A DNA stretch of 64,000 bases from Tetraselmis striata (GCA_006384855.1 VCJN01000604.1:84830-148829), one strand, 5' to 3'; counted from the first letter of the stretch, positions 1-36,360 are shown. A program made the numbers and translations. The notes: a model not told the origin generated them from the letters alone.

Positions 1-24734
<24,734 letters not shown>

Positions 24735-25286
24735 CCATGTACAGGTCAGCAGCCATGGGCCTCTTTTGGCGATATCGTGTTGCTTTGTCCCAGCGACAGC
24801 AGTCCACGGCTGGTGTGGCTAAATACCCCCACTTCGCCCAGCAGCCGTTGCCTGTCGTTTCACAGAGTATATCCCCCCCGGACCCATCGCGCTTCCCGCC
24901 CACTGACCCTCTCAGCCCATCATTTTCTAGTTTCCACATGGAAGTACAGGGCAAGGCATTACACAGCATGCAGGCATACATGTGTTGCTTGTGCGAGGAG
25001 TTTTTAGGTTGAGCCCATCAGGTGCAGGACATGCATCGGGGCGGCAGCAGCTCAGCTGGCAGATGCGGTAATAAAATCCTCCTGATCCCTGGGGTCCACC
25101 CTAGCACGTAGACTCTGCTTTGACGACGGAGGGGCTGCCAGCAGCAGCTAACTAGTCCACGTTGCCACAGGCTGTATGATGCCGTGGCTATGCATGTGGG
25201 AGGGCTCGCAGGAAGGAAGGGGCGGAGGAGGATGGGCAGAGGTGTTCCAGAAGTGGGGCGAAACAGGTGCGCCGGAAGGGAAGGAA

Positions 25287-25319
<33 letters not shown>

Positions 25320-26159
25320 CTCACCACCCCAAGGCCCCGCCATGTGGCTCGTGTTGGAGCGGCGCGCCACTGCCCTTTGGTTTGGGGGGTGTGAACTGAA
25401 ACCGACTAGGCAGACACCATCTCTGCCTCCTGTTAATCGCTCCCGCGTGCTTGCCAGCCCTGTCGTCAGTGACGAGCTTGCTAGAGGCACTGCGCGGTGA
25501 AGGAGATGAACAGCCTCCTGCCTCTGCGTGTTCCGCCAGACGGGGCACACGCGCGCATCCCGCCGGCATGCTCCTCGTCCATCACTTGCGGCTGCTACGG
25601 GTATACATACCTGTCCTACCCGCCTCAGGTTTACAGTATACTGTCCTGTCCCGGGGCGGGAAAAAAAACAGTACACTGCGCGTGCGCCATGCTGATGTAT
25701 TTTGTACGTACAGCTTACCGTCCGGGTACCAGTGCTTGATGACTATAACCTAGCGTCGCCTACCCAGGGCTTTCCGTAACTGGATCGCTGCCTAGACGGC
25801 CGTCGTAGAGACGCTGCAAGGGTTTCACTGGTGCCAGTCCTGTCCCGGGGGCGGGAAAAAAAACCAGTGCTCGTACCCTTACGACGGGTAATCCTCGTGT
25901 ACGGCGCCGACGAATAACTCGACCGTGACATTGAGCTACCAGTACCCGTCGATACCAGTACCCGTGGTATCGGTTCGCGCTACCCGTAAGGATTTAGTCG
26001 TAAGGATTTATGAATACACGGGTACGGGCAGCAATCATGTTTCACAAGGAACGTATGGTCTGCCGAAGAATTCCAGGTCTGATTACAGGTTGTGAAAATC
26101 AGGAATTTGCAGGCATACAAATCCACAGCCAGGGGGGGTTGGGCGGGCTGTGGTGCGCT
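24735..26159. other. Upstream region of the filamin gene
   Basis: No coding region is supported. It holds the likely promoter and 5' UTR of the filamin gene (start codon at 24734), a G33 tract at 25287-25319 followed by CTCAC (a GTGAGC donor-like motif in gene sense, possibly a 5' UTR exon end), and a pair of near-identical CCTGTCCCGGGG-CGGG-A8 motifs at 25645-25669 and 25837-25863. No TATA-like element could be assigned with confidence. Confidence 0.5.
25287..25319. repeat. G33 homopolymer upstream of filamin gene start
   Basis: Longest uninterrupted G run in the window, 553 bases upstream of the ATG, immediately followed by CTCAC. Confidence 0.97.
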
Positions 26160-29150
26160 CGATGGAGCGTGCCACAGCAAAGGAGAGTGACCGGTCGGTC
26201 CGCCGTGAAGGCAGGTAGTGGCCCTGACCGGCCCCCGCAATCGTGCGCGCGCACACGCGTGCTACGGGCGCCGTGCCAGGTAGGGCTATCTCGTACAGAT
26301 AGAGAAACCACATAAACTAGTTTAGAACATTTCACAAGGAACGTCTGGTTTGCCGACTAGAAAATGCCGGGCGCAGCAGGCCACGGGCGGGGGGCACGGG
26401 TGGAAATGTTGAAGGCGACGACAGGCCAGCGGGGTGCACCCACGGGAAGGCGGTCGCCAATACGGCCAAGAATGAAGAGGTCGTGGCGCGGCTTCCATGA
26501 GCGCATGTCAGAGCACATCTCCGAGAGGAGCTGGTACCAAGCTTTGTCAGGCCACAATGACAAAGCTTTGTCAAGCTAAGCTTTGTTTAGGGAACAATGA
26601 CGGTGGCTGGATGGGGCACCGCTGGACTCCAGTTTGGAGACAAGATCGCCGATGAGGTTCCATGGAGGGTTACAATAGTTACGTTCGCAACGCCATGCAG
26701 CGTCGGAGAGGCGCAAGGCGTCGACGGCCTCGCACCGCGGGTCAAGCCAGCGGGCGTTGTAGCGGGGTAGGAGGGCGTTTTCAGCCGTCGCGAAGCGGTC
26801 GATGGTGCAGGCGCCCCATTTAGCAGTGAGCGAGGCGAATCGGCGAGGGTTGAACTGCTAGTCGTCGCAGTCAACCTCGCGACTAAGGCGGTCATCCCAG
26901 ATATTCGCCGCAGAACGGATGTAGCGCACGGAAAGGTTAATGCCGTGCGTGTCCATGAGGTCCCATGTTTTGCGTAGCTCGGCCATGAGGCCCGGAGAGC
27001 GAGAAGTGAGGTGGGTGAGGACGCCGACAACCGCTTGGTTATCCTCGTGCAAGCGGATGTGACGGTTACGGAGCATGGGGAGGAAGGACTCAATAGCCAA
27101 TCAAGCGGACCGCTTTGAGCTCTTTCAGAGTATAATGTGCGCAGTGCGGTCATCGTCGTACCAAAGCCACCGAGCTTCATGGTGCTCGTTCAGAACGGCA
27201 CCCCAACCGTACGACGAACTGTCAACGTGTAGGTATCCGGTTTCGACGGGGCGGTTAATGGGGCGGCCGTTGTGTTGGGTGGCCACGCCCACCCACCATT
27301 GCAGATCGCGTTCGAGCTGCCGGGAGAGCTTGACGCGGCCGGACCAAGAGTCGCGCGTCTTGAGCACATCATGCAGCTCACAGAGGTAGAAACGGGCAGG
27401 GGCGATGGCCAAGCAAGTAGAGAAACTGGCATTTGCCCGCGAGAGCGGCCAACTCGCGAGCTGACAGCCACCGACGATTGCGTTTTGCTCGTTGGATTAG
27501 GCGTTTGCCCGCGCGAGCAATGCCAGCGAGTCTCTCAGCAGGCGCACGAAGAGTAGGCGACCCCGATGTGTCAATTTCTAACCCCAGGTGCACGAGCTTC
27601 TGGGTGGGCTCCCACACGCCCTTGTTGGGGTTGCGCAGCAGACCAAATCCCGAGACGTGGCGTTCGATGTAGTCACGTTGCCAGATGGCCTCAGCCTGAG
27701 TCCGAGCTAGAAACAGGAAATCGTCCATGTCGGGTAACATGCGTAGGCCAAATCGGCGCCAGGGAATAGGTGTGCCGCTTGCTTCAGCCGGGTTACGACG
27801 CAATGCCCTAGTGAGGACGTTGGTGAATTGGCAGAAGTAATAGGGGGACAGAGACCAGCCCATGGGAAGGCCAACCAGTCGGTACAGAGTGCCGCGGTAA
27901 TCGATAGTGAAAAGTCCCTGCCCTCAGGGCGATTCCAACCGCGTAAATCCCCATCCTGCAGGTCCATCTGCAACATGTAGTCCTCAAGGCGCGCCAGATT
28001 GCGCAAATGCGAAAGCGTCTCGAACGAAAGATTGCGCGTCTCGCAATAGCGGTTCAGGGGGCGAAGGTCAATGATGAGCCTCCATTTGTTTGTTCCAAGC
28101 TTAGGAACCAAAAACAACCGAGACACCCATTTTGCGCAATAGCCTCGCTCTCAGGCCCCAACGGCCAAGAAGCGAGCCAATTCACCGTCCATAAACTCCA
28201 TCAATTGGCTGGGCAGGAGTAGCATCCCCCATTGGCACCCCCTGATGAAAAGAAGGTGGGGCAAGCCTGTCCAAGAAAGGAACGCGTACACCTAATCTGG
28301 AGATCCAGTTGAGACACTGCGATTCGCACCAGCGGCTTTCCAGTTGCCGAGATTACGACGGACGCGATGTCTCATAAAAGGGGAGTCGGGAGTACATGAA
28401 TTGGCGCGATGGATGTCGCGTTGGAAGCGAGCAGAGCGCCATGTCGCTCTGCGAGGCCTCTACGCGTCGGCGTCAGGGTCCACGGTGCGCGGCACGGTAG
28501 GAGTGCCGCGGCGTGGGAGTAGCCATGTGCCACTGGGCGTTGGCTTGGCCACTGGCAATGTACTGACACTTTGTACTCGAATCCGTATACTAGACGGCGG
28601 GCGTGCGTCGGCATACGCCCCCAGTCGGAGCGCATCGCGACACCTACGCCGAGTAGGGGCCAGTACGGATCGAGCCATGCCCACACGGGAAGGGGCAGCC
28701 AGGGGTTACTGTTGGTCGACACTCGCCGAGGGGCTTGGACCTTGTTCCGCTGATGAATGGAGAAGCGTTGCGGCTTCGTCCTCTCCTCGCGTTGGGCGAG
28801 TAATCAGCAACTCGTTCGCGGGTAGTAGTTAGCACGTCGCAAGCGGCGCGCGTCCATTAACCGCACAAACCTTAACGGGTTTCTCCCAGGGGGGGGCTTT
28901 CGGGGCCCCCGAAAGGCTTCGCTCACCGTACATGGTACGATGGCGGAAGACCGCCGGCACCCTGCGCGGCAAAATTGATGTAGCGTGCCACAGCAAAGGA
29001 GAGTGACCGGTCGGTCCGCCGTGAAGGCAGGTAGTGGCCCTGACCAGCCCCCGCAAGAAAAAAATCGTGCGCGCGCACACGCGTGCTACGGGCGCCGTGC
29101 CAGGGCTATCTTGTACAGATAGAGAAACCACATTAACTAGTTTAGAACAT
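26160..29150 (-). mobile_element. Decayed DIRS/Kangaroo-like retroelement with flanking direct repeats
   Basis: A minus-strand RT-RNase H region (below) lies between two direct repeats of about 165 bases: 26165-26330 and 28981-29147. Both read TGCCACAGCAAAGGAGAGTG and continue to AGAGAAACCACAT.AACTAG, the second with a short A-rich insertion. RNase H wording (HVDSSSYGWGAVLN, YIRSAANIWDDRLSR) is typical of DIRS-order elements such as algal Kangaroo/TOC3-like families. No tyrosine recombinase is visible downstream of RNase H, where DIRS elements usually carry it. The copy is therefore truncated or belongs to a non-autonomous derivative. An older extra motif, TTTCACAAGGAACGT, repeats at 26,040 and 26,330. 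Confidence 0.68.
26332..28126 (-). pseudogene. Reverse transcriptase-RNase H remnant, DIRS type
   Basis: Read 28126 to 26332. RT: LFLVPKLGTNKWRLIIDLRP with R-x-I-x-D and LN-R-Y (28.1 kb), LPMGWSLSPYYF (27.86 kb), catalytic MDDFLFLA box (27.72 kb), then LHLGLEIDT-type E box. RNase H: HVDSSSYGWG (27.2 kb), the acidic stretch LHEDNQAVV (27.05 kb) and AANIWDDRLSR (26.9 kb). It ends with DRFAT..LPRYNARW, CNPPWNL and KAWYQLLSEM motifs usual downstream of DIRS RNase H. At least three frame changes (near 27.9, 27.41 and 27.13 kb) and a stop at the 27,125 boundary break it. The copy is not functional. Confidence 0.78.
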
Positions 29151-31777
29151 AATAGCCGCCAGCGCCCGCCAATACGACTAATTCGTTGTTAAATTAATTT
29201 GAATGCCAGATAAGGATATATTAATCCTTATTTACATATGTAATAATTTCGTCGAAGTTCTCATGCATTACAGAAACAATCACATAATGATTACATGCGC
29301 AATCATATAATAAACGGGGTATGATCTAAATGTGTTTATGGGGTTTCCTAACGGATTAAAGGCTGTCCTAGTACGACCCGTACGGTCTTTCGTGGTTTCA
29401 AGCGGTTACCATCGGATTTTGGTACGGACTGCCCCGCCATCGCCCGCGAGCCCTGCGCTCCCGGCCCGGGAGCTACTTAAGACAGCCACCAGCAGCTCGT
29501 CTGCCATCTTCCAGCTCGCTGCCTTCGGCAGCGGCTTCGCGTACTTCTGCGCGCGAGGGTCACTGAGGCTGAACAAGTCCGCACCGAGGTTCATCGACCC
29601 GGTAGTGAGTCGTCGTGCCGCGCAAATGCGTTAAAACATCGGGCAGCGACAGACAACCCCTTGGTAGTGTGATTTTCCCCGCCCTACTCGTGCGCCCGAG
29701 GTCGTTTTCGATTTTTGCCCTGGCCTTGCAGATGGGACGTTTTCGGGTAGCGATGCGCACGGCCAGGAATTGGAGCTGGGGGGTCCCCATTGGGGGGGTT
29801 TAAACCTCAACACCCGAAGTCGAGTCGCAGTACAAGTCTTCGGGGCTCTCGCAGTGGAGCGCCCTCTTGAGGTTTAGGTGAGGTGGACGCGCTCGGCACC
29901 ATGGCCGATGCTCGTCAAGGTTGTCAACGACGACAACTACGCCCACCGCAACAAATCGGCGCGGACGGAGGAGGACGTCTGTGTCGTCGGGGCGGCCACT
30001 TGTTGTCCCGCAAGACACTACAACCCGGTCCGCGTGTCCTCGCAACAGGGCGTCGTGGCATTAACGGTCGTTACATGTTGTGGTTTTCCGGAACTACTCG
30101 CGTAATTGGTATGTTACGGGGGTGGCGCCGCTCATGCGCCGGTGTTTTGAGAGGGCTCGTTGCCCTCGCCCCAATCATGCTTCAGCAACGTTTGCTGTGG
30201 TCGCAGTGGGAGGCGTTTGTGCGGCTCGTGCCGATGCGTCTCCGACGCCTCCTACTGCAACGTCGTCGTCACAAGGACGACGACAACCTGCAACTGCCCG
30301 CCGGGGGGCAGCTCTACCACCTGGCGTGCCTGGCGTCTCGTGGCTTGGTGTCCGTAACTACGTTACCCCTGGCCAACTCTGGGTTTGGGACTTCGGCGGC
30401 CGTCGCTGGTGCAGCAGCAGCGGCCGCCTCGTCGTCACCCTCGTCCCGACATCATGGGCATCGTTACGGGCCGGCATGGCCTACAAGGGCCTCTACGCCG
30501 GCCAACCCGCCTCCAACGTACGTCACGGCAACGCATCTATCTGTGACAACACGAGCTGCCCGCCGGGGGACAGCTCCGCCACCTAACGCGACTTGTGCGT
30601 TTCGTGGCATCATCCTAAGCCTGCGCTTTGTGGGGTGGTCAGCAACCATCGCTGGTGCAGCAGCGGCGGCCGGCTCACCGCTCTCCGCGAAGAAAGACCC
30701 ACAGCTTACCGAGTCGGCGGGTCTTCTGCGACGTCGCCGACAACCTACCCCGACACACCTAAGAGCCGGTAAGACACGACCACACATGGTCCCACATTCC
30801 CGCGCCCCTCAGCGTTGTGCGCTTCTCCCGCCGCTCTTTGCGCAAGGGGGCGAAACAACCACCGCTGGTGATGACAACAGAATTACATCGCTGTCATCGC
30901 GCGTTGTTGCGTATCCACCCCTCGTAACGTGCATCGCCAATACAGGGACAGAGTTACCATTGCGTCGGGTACATCGCACCAGTACTTCACCTAGCTATAC
31001 ACGGCGCGCTCTCGCGCTCGTGCGCGCAGCTGTACTCGTCCTACTAGGTACCTGTGCCGCTGCTTTGCTGGGCGCTCGTCGCCAACTTGGCCACTTCTAC
31101 CCCTGCTTCTACTAGCCTGCAGTTTCGGCTCGTGCCGCTCGCCACCACGGCGCGCGGCCAATGCTATGGGGCGCCGTCGGGAGACGGCGCCTTAATTCCG
31201 CGACACGTCCGGCCTATGTCGTGCCGGCGTCAACATCTCCCGTCCGCGTCTGATGCGTCTGCGCCTTGATCGAAGACCTCTTGGCGCGAGACCCCTTCTA
31301 ACACTCGAGACATCTTCCGCCTTCGTCAGGTCGGCACGCCTGCCGACTGCCTACGCTCGCAGTCGTAAAAGAACCGCGTGTAAACTGGCAAAACCAGACT
31401 CGAATACATGATTGAAATGATCTAAACGTGTTTATGGGGTTTCCTAACGGATTAGATAAAGCTGTCCCAAGTACGACTCGTACGGTCTTTCGTCTTTTCA
31501 AGCGGTTACCATCGGGTTTTGGTACGGACTGCCCAATCGCCCGCGAGCCCTGCGCTCCCGGCCAGGGAGCTACTTAGGACAGCCACCAGCAGCTCGTCTG
31601 CCATCTTCCAGCTCGCTGCCTTCGGCAGCGCCCTCCCGTTTTCCGCCTCCGCCCTGCGGGCTCCTCCTCCGACATTCCCTCCCTTTTTGCGGAACCTTCC
31701 TAGCCATAAAATGGCGCTTTCCGTGTAAAACAGCCTCCGCACCCTTTTGGCAAAATCATACTCGAATGCATGATTGA
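29151..31777. repeat. Block bounded by ~210-base direct repeats
   Basis: 29325-29533 and 31417-31629 are near-identical direct repeats (both contain GTGTTTATGGGGTTTCCTAA and GCGGTTACCATCGG and end CTGCCTTCGGCAGCG). Short flanking motifs also repeat: GACTCGAATACATGATTGAA at about 31,400 and a variant at about 31,755. A scrap of the neighbouring non-LTR 3' end lies at 29,151-29,190. The 1.9 kb between them carries a plus-strand open frame, 29883-31115, rich in Arg, Ala, Thr and Pro with no recognisable domain. Two stretches of it resemble each other (about 30,280-30,430 and 30,540-30,680). I read this as a non-autonomous or decayed element with terminal repeats, type unknown. Confidence 0.55.
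29883..31115 (+). other. Unassigned 410-codon open frame, low complexity
   Basis: Open frame in a GC-rich segment; all three plus frames stay open for long stretches, which is expected from composition. Runs of Ala, Arg and Ser dominate and no motif, splice pattern or codon-position signal argues for a protein. It lies inside the block bounded by direct repeats. Listed only because of its length; probably not a gene. Confidence 0.2.
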
Positions 31778-31799
31778 AAGCCGCCAGCCCGCCAATACG

Positions 31800-33256
31800 A
31801 GTAATTCATTATCAACTTGCGCCGCGATGGAGTTGCGGAAGACGCCTGTGACAGCTGCGTCTAGCACAAGGTGCACCCCCGGCCCCATGTAGTCAAGTTG
31901 CACCACGTCTCCTGAGCGAGTAGCGTCCGCGGAACGGAGGCCGCGCACCTCCGTTAGGACAGAGTCGCGCGGGGCCCCGGCCTCCTGCATGATGGATACC
32001 ATGGTAGTGGCGATGCGCGCGTGCAGCTTGTGCCACGCGCCGGCGCGTGGGCAGCGCACAATGTGCCGCTCAAGTGCTTCGTCAGTGGCGCCGGGGGATA
32101 GCTTATAGGTCGCAGTGTGGGCACGAGTCCTCGAGCCCGAGCGGGCTGTCGCCGAGGGCGGCGATGCCGCAGCACTTGCGCAACGCGACGCGGTACGGTT
32201 CAGGTTCCACAGCGTAAGCTGCGGGAGTGTCGGAGGTTAGGTATGTGACGCTCCCGTGGCTAGACTGGGACAGTGGGCGTATGCGCTCGGGCAGTGTGGC
32301 GAATCTGTATAGGTCGAAGAAAACGCGCCACTTGCGCGTGTGCGACAGAACAGCGGCGACCTTCCGGAGGCTTTTTGCTTCGTCGATTGCGGAGTTCAAG
32401 GAGGGCAGCTCGCCGAGGGTGAGCCTGGGGGGCAAATCAAGCGTACCGGTAGTGGTGTCGCCGGCTCTGTCGACCGGGTTGCCGACCGGCGCCACGGTAG
32501 AGGCCATGTATGTTTCCCACGGCTGGAAAGAGTATTCTATGTCTTTGCTGGCCTGCCACGCCCGGCGTAGTGCGGCGGCCCATGGCAGGGAGGAAGTCTC
32601 CGGGATTGCTAGCTGCTGAATCAGCCGGGGCGCCAGGAGTATGGGCATCTTGCGTAGGCGCTCGGCCGGGGCCCAGCGAGGGCGAAAAAGGCCCCGAGGT
32701 GTTGCTCGTGCGACTCGTCAACTAGTGAGTCGACAGCGATACCACCGAGCATTGTGGATAGGCCGGTGCGCATCAAACTTAGGCTAGCCGCTGTCTCGTC
32801 GCCAGTGTGATTCATAATGTGCGCGAGCGTGGAGTGTACCGCGGCGTCTCTCTTGAGCATATACTCAGCAAGCGACTCGGGCGGTAAGCCTCGCAGCAGG
32901 TGTGCGAAGCGCTTGACGCCGCACACTTGCACGAGGCGCATCGACGCGTGAATGTGGCCCGCATCAGCTATGTCGCGCGCCATTAGTAGGTTGGCGTCTT
33001 GTCGCGCGGCCGGCCGCCGGAGTGCGTCGCGCACGAAGGTGGGGTCAAGCTTGCGGTGGCGCGGCACCCCCAGGCAGCGGCGGAAGCCCGTGACGAGGTG
33101 GGGTAGGACAGCGGGGTCCGTGGCGCGCGAGAAGGCGGCGGCGTCCAGGGATCCATAGGGCGGGCATGGAGGGGGGGAAGGCGCGCCTGAGGCTCGGGGG
33201 AGGAGGCTCTCCCACTCGCGTATGGCGGCGCCGTGTTCCGCAAGCGCAAACACCAC
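31800..33256 (-). pseudogene. C-terminal part of the non-LTR element (CCHC + putative endonuclease)
   Basis: Three frames in series: 33256-32621, 32648-32103 and 32059-31700. The second ends with CPHC and the third continues DEALERHIVRCP, together C-x2-C...H-x3-C. Then come EVRGLRSADAT, VQLDYMGPGVHLVLDAAVT and VDNELLVLAG; the spaced acidic residues suggest a PD-(D/E)xK-like nuclease, but the catalytic lysine was not assigned. Confidence 0.55.
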
Positions 33257-34865
33257 TTCGGTCTTGTCGGGGCCCCAAGGAGATCGATAGCCCGACTGCC
33301 GCTAGGGCAGGCTGAGCTGAGTGTAGAGCAAGCGCCGTGCCAAGCGCCGTGCCTAGGAGGTGCAGGTCGTCGGCAAAGGCGAGGCCGAGGCCGCCCATAC
33401 CCAACTTCGCAATTATAGCGTCAAAGACAGGGCCAATGGTGAGACAAAAAAAGAAGGTGGCGAGGGGGCAGCCTTGGCGAATGCCGCGCAGCTGTGTAAG
33501 CACAGCTGGCGGCGCGTCGCCGTCGGACTCGTTGTCGTACAACCAGTTCTCCGAGGGGGCAGCGTATAGCATGTCGAAGAGCAGCAGCAAGGAATGAATG
33601 GTTGGGTCGGCGACCCGGCGCCTCCGTATGGCGCGCCGGTCGGTCATACCGTAGGCGTTGGAGGCGTCGATGGATGACGCAGCGAGCCGGTCGTCCATCT
33701 CCATGGCGACCTGTATTACCCATTGGATCATGTCCGTGCCGGCCGAAGTGCTCAACGCAAATTGCGACGGGCCGACAGGGCCGACAGCCTTGGCTATGTG
33801 GTCGCGGATAGTCCACATGGCTGCCGAGGAGGCCACTGTTGTTAGAGCGGAGCTGTTGAAGCCGATGGGCCGAATGGGTGGGCGGTAGGGGCTGTTCTGC
33901 GCCTCGGCCTGCCCTCGCAAATCGCCTCGCGCCTCTTCGTCCTTCTTCCACAAGGGAATGAGGGTCGAGGAGGACAGCAGCTGCTTGACGCGGTCGGAGA
34001 CGTCACCAGAGCACACAACGGCCATAAAGCGAGCCATGGACTGCAGGGTATCAGAGTCATCAGACAGATCACGTAGGTGGTCGACTCGCCAGCCATCGCG
34101 ATGGCAAGCCGAGTCGGCTGGCGCTCGCTGGAGCACGCCGTGCAAGTCATCGGGGCAGACGGTAATAGGGGGTATGTCATCTGGCTCGGGCGGGGGGAGC
34201 AGGCCGGATGGGTCGTCCGCAGCAGGGGGAGGAAACAGCCGGCGCAGCTCGTCGATGTTCTCTACGGACGGTTCCGCAACGCCGTGGTTCTTGGCAAGCG
34301 CTGCGGCGTCGCGGAACCGCCCGACGCGAATGAGTCGCATCGCCTTCCCGACCCGCCAGGAGATGCGGCCGCGCAGGTAGCCCCGCGAGGTCGCATGGCC
34401 CGAGGCGGTTGGCTGGAACGTCTCGCGCGCGAGTGCGGCCTCGTGGAGCAGTGCATGAATATCGCCATGCTGCCAGAGGGCTAAGCGGTGGTCGATAGCA
34501 GTCCGTACCACGTGGGCGTTAGCGCCAGCAGCGTGCGACCAAAGAACGGCCGCCGGGAAGATGATGGGTAGGTGGCACGCGGCCTCGCGGATTACGCCCC
34601 GGGCGGAATGCGATATATCCCAGATTGGTCGGATAGCGGCGCCAATGGCGTCGCGGGCGGACGTCGGGATTATTGGTGACGTGCGCACGGCCGTGTCACG
34701 CACGTAGGGGAGGAAGACGTCGGGGTTGTCGAGGGCCCATTGGAGGGGTGCCCCTACTTGGGTCTGGGTAGCTTCAGCCGCTTGGCGGCGAGCGATGCCG
34801 TCGGTGGAGGTCGGCATAAAGGGAAGGAGGTCCGGGGCCGGCGGGAAGGGGTGAGCGGGGGGCAC
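33045..34865 (-). pseudogene. Non-LTR reverse transcriptase
   Basis: 606-codon frame. RT landmarks: C.RDGWRVDHLRDL (34.1 kb), STLIPLWKK, PIRPIGFNS (33.88 kb), a catalytic SSIDASNAYG motif (33.67 kb, first Asp), LRGIRQGCPLATFFF (33.48 kb) and LAFADDLHLLG (33.37 kb, FADD in place of YxDD, common in non-LTR RTs). After about 33.27 kb the true reading switches to the frame 33256-32621 (VFALAEHGAA...), and again to 32648-32103, ending in SCPHCD of a CCHC knuckle. RT catalytic residues are intact; the downstream frameshifts make the copy defective. Confidence 0.8.
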
Positions 34866-34881
34866 GGGCCCGGGTGGGGGG

Positions 34882-35259
34882 TCAAGAGCCGTGGCAAAAG
34901 CTGGTGGGGCGCCACCGGGTTTGGCCGGGGGGGCGGGGGCGAGGTGGCGGAGGAGGGGGGGCTGGTAGCTGGCGGGGGTTGCCGTGCGCGTCGATGCGGC
35001 ACTTCAATAGATGGGTACGCATGATCTGCGCGTTGCCGCTGGCTGCGACGTAGACTTTGCCGCACCGGCGGGGGCAGGGCCTTAGACCCACTGTGGGGAG
35101 GTAGGCGGTTAAGCCAGCGATTCTAGGGTCGCCGCCCTCCGCTGGGCAACTGGCGACGCGTTTGTGGTCGGCGCTGCGGGCGCGGCGGAAGTGCTCAGCC
35201 AGGTGCGCGGCGGTGTCGCACACGAAGGGGCACTCGGGGAGAGGGCACCGGAGAGTCAT
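34882..35259 (-). pseudogene. N-terminal zinc fingers of the non-LTR element
   Basis: Starts MTLRCPLPECPFVCD; a C-x4-C ... H-x3-H type finger (CPLPEC, HLAEHFRRARSADH) followed by a second cluster (RPCPRRCGK ... MRTHLLKC). Such fingers at the N-terminus bind target DNA in R2-like elements. The frame changes before the RT frame at 34865, so it is fused to RT only by assuming an indel near 34.87 kb. Confidence 0.6.
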
Positions 35260-35340
35260 TGGGGATGGGTAGTAGGGAGGGGGTGCGGCGAGGCCTGAGG
35301 GGGCGGTCCGACGAGGAGGGGTTGGGGGTGGGCGTGGGGT

Positions 35341-36360
35341 TTACGGCGGTGCACTCCCCTCGTGCGCGCCGGGGGCGCTGCCATGGGGCTGGGTAGGGGC
35401 GGTCCATCCACCTAGGGGTTGCCGGCGTCCATGTCGACTCTGGGGAGCGCGGGGGCTCCGGGGGCAGCAAGAACCAAGGGCACCTGGGAGATGAGGGGAG
35501 CGCAAGCTTGGAGTGCGGTGACGACATTGTTGAGGTGGGAGGCAGGTCTCGCGGCGGCGCTCCGCCATCTCGCCGCGCAGCAGCGCAACGACAGCTGTCT
35601 GGGCGGCCATCTGCTTTGGGATCTCCATCAGCATGCCTCCTAGGAGATGGAACTCCGATGTCGGGTCTGTCTGGGCTTGGACATCAGGGGGAGGCAGGTG
35701 AGGTGGGGGCTGGTGTGCCGAGCCATGCGGCGATGGCGGAGCTGCGCCAGCGCCAAGGGGCGGCATGCCGGCCTCCAAGACACCCTCCAGGGTAATATCC
35801 GGGTCGGCGGAGGCGAGGTCAACGTGCATGCGTTTGGGAGGTGGAGGGTGCTGGTGTCCCTGGCGTGGTGGTGTCGCCGAGGACGAGGCTCCGGCGGAGC
35901 CGCGGTGGAGCTGGCCGCCGCCAGGAATCCCTGCGCCCGGGGGAGGCGGCGTTCGCGCGGGGGAGAACGCAGTGTCTAGGTGCCTGTTGCAATCTGCGGC
36001 GCCGCCACTGTGTTGTGCTGGTTCTTGCGGGGAGGGGGTGCCGGACAGGAAGGGGGTGGGATGATGGAGAGGGAAGTGAAGGCGCCGCATGGGGCACATG
36101 GCTGGGTCCATGTTTGCTGAGGGGGAGCAAGGCTGGGGGGGGCATATGTGTGGCAATGGGCATATGCCGGCGGGGGTGGGAAGTAGTAAGCCGGGCCGGC
36201 CTGCTGGAAGAACTCCGGGTGGGGCGCGGAAGGCGCCGGGGCTGGGGCTGCGGCGACGAGAACAAAAAGGGCGGTGCTCTGGCGGCTCGTAGTAGGAGGG
36301 GTCACCAGGGGGTGCAGCGCGCCAAGGGGACATGGTGGGGAGCAGGGCTAGCCAATCCAT
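35341..36360 (-). CDS. Proline-rich open frame, possible ORF1 of the non-LTR element
   Basis: 339 codons, very rich in Pro, Ser, Arg and His, with no known domain. Position just 5' of the zinc-finger/RT frame suggests an ORF1 or an N-terminal extension of the element protein. Composition alone can keep GC-rich frames open, so its reality is uncertain. Confidence 0.3.
   Translation of the reverse strand: MDWLALLPTMSPWRAAPPGDPSYYEPPEHRPFCSRRRSPSPGAFRAPPGVLPAGRPGLLLPTPAGICPLPHICPPQPCSPSANMDPAMCPMRRLHFPLHHPTPFLSGTPSPQEPAQHSGGAADCNRHLDTAFSPARTPPPPGAGIPGGGQLHRGSAGASSSATPPRQGHQHPPPPKRMHVDLASADPDITLEGVLEAGMPPLGAGAAPPSPHGSAHQPPPHLPPPDVQAQTDPTSEFHLLGGMLMEIPKQMAAQTAVVALLRGEMAERRRETCLPPQQCRHRTPSLRSPHLPGALGSCCPRSPRAPQSRHGRRQPLGGWTAPTQPHGSAPGAHEGSAPP

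Noticed and set aside
25287-25319. Poly-G tracts as telomere or assembly-gap artefact
   Set aside because: No telomeric repeat unit is present, and the tracts recur at biologically meaningful places (after donors). Run lengths may still be imprecise.
26332-28126. RT/RNase H as an endogenous pararetrovirus
   Set aside because: RNase H and downstream motifs (AANIWDDRLSR, CNPPWNL, KAWYQLL) match DIRS-order retrotransposons, and no movement or coat protein is present.
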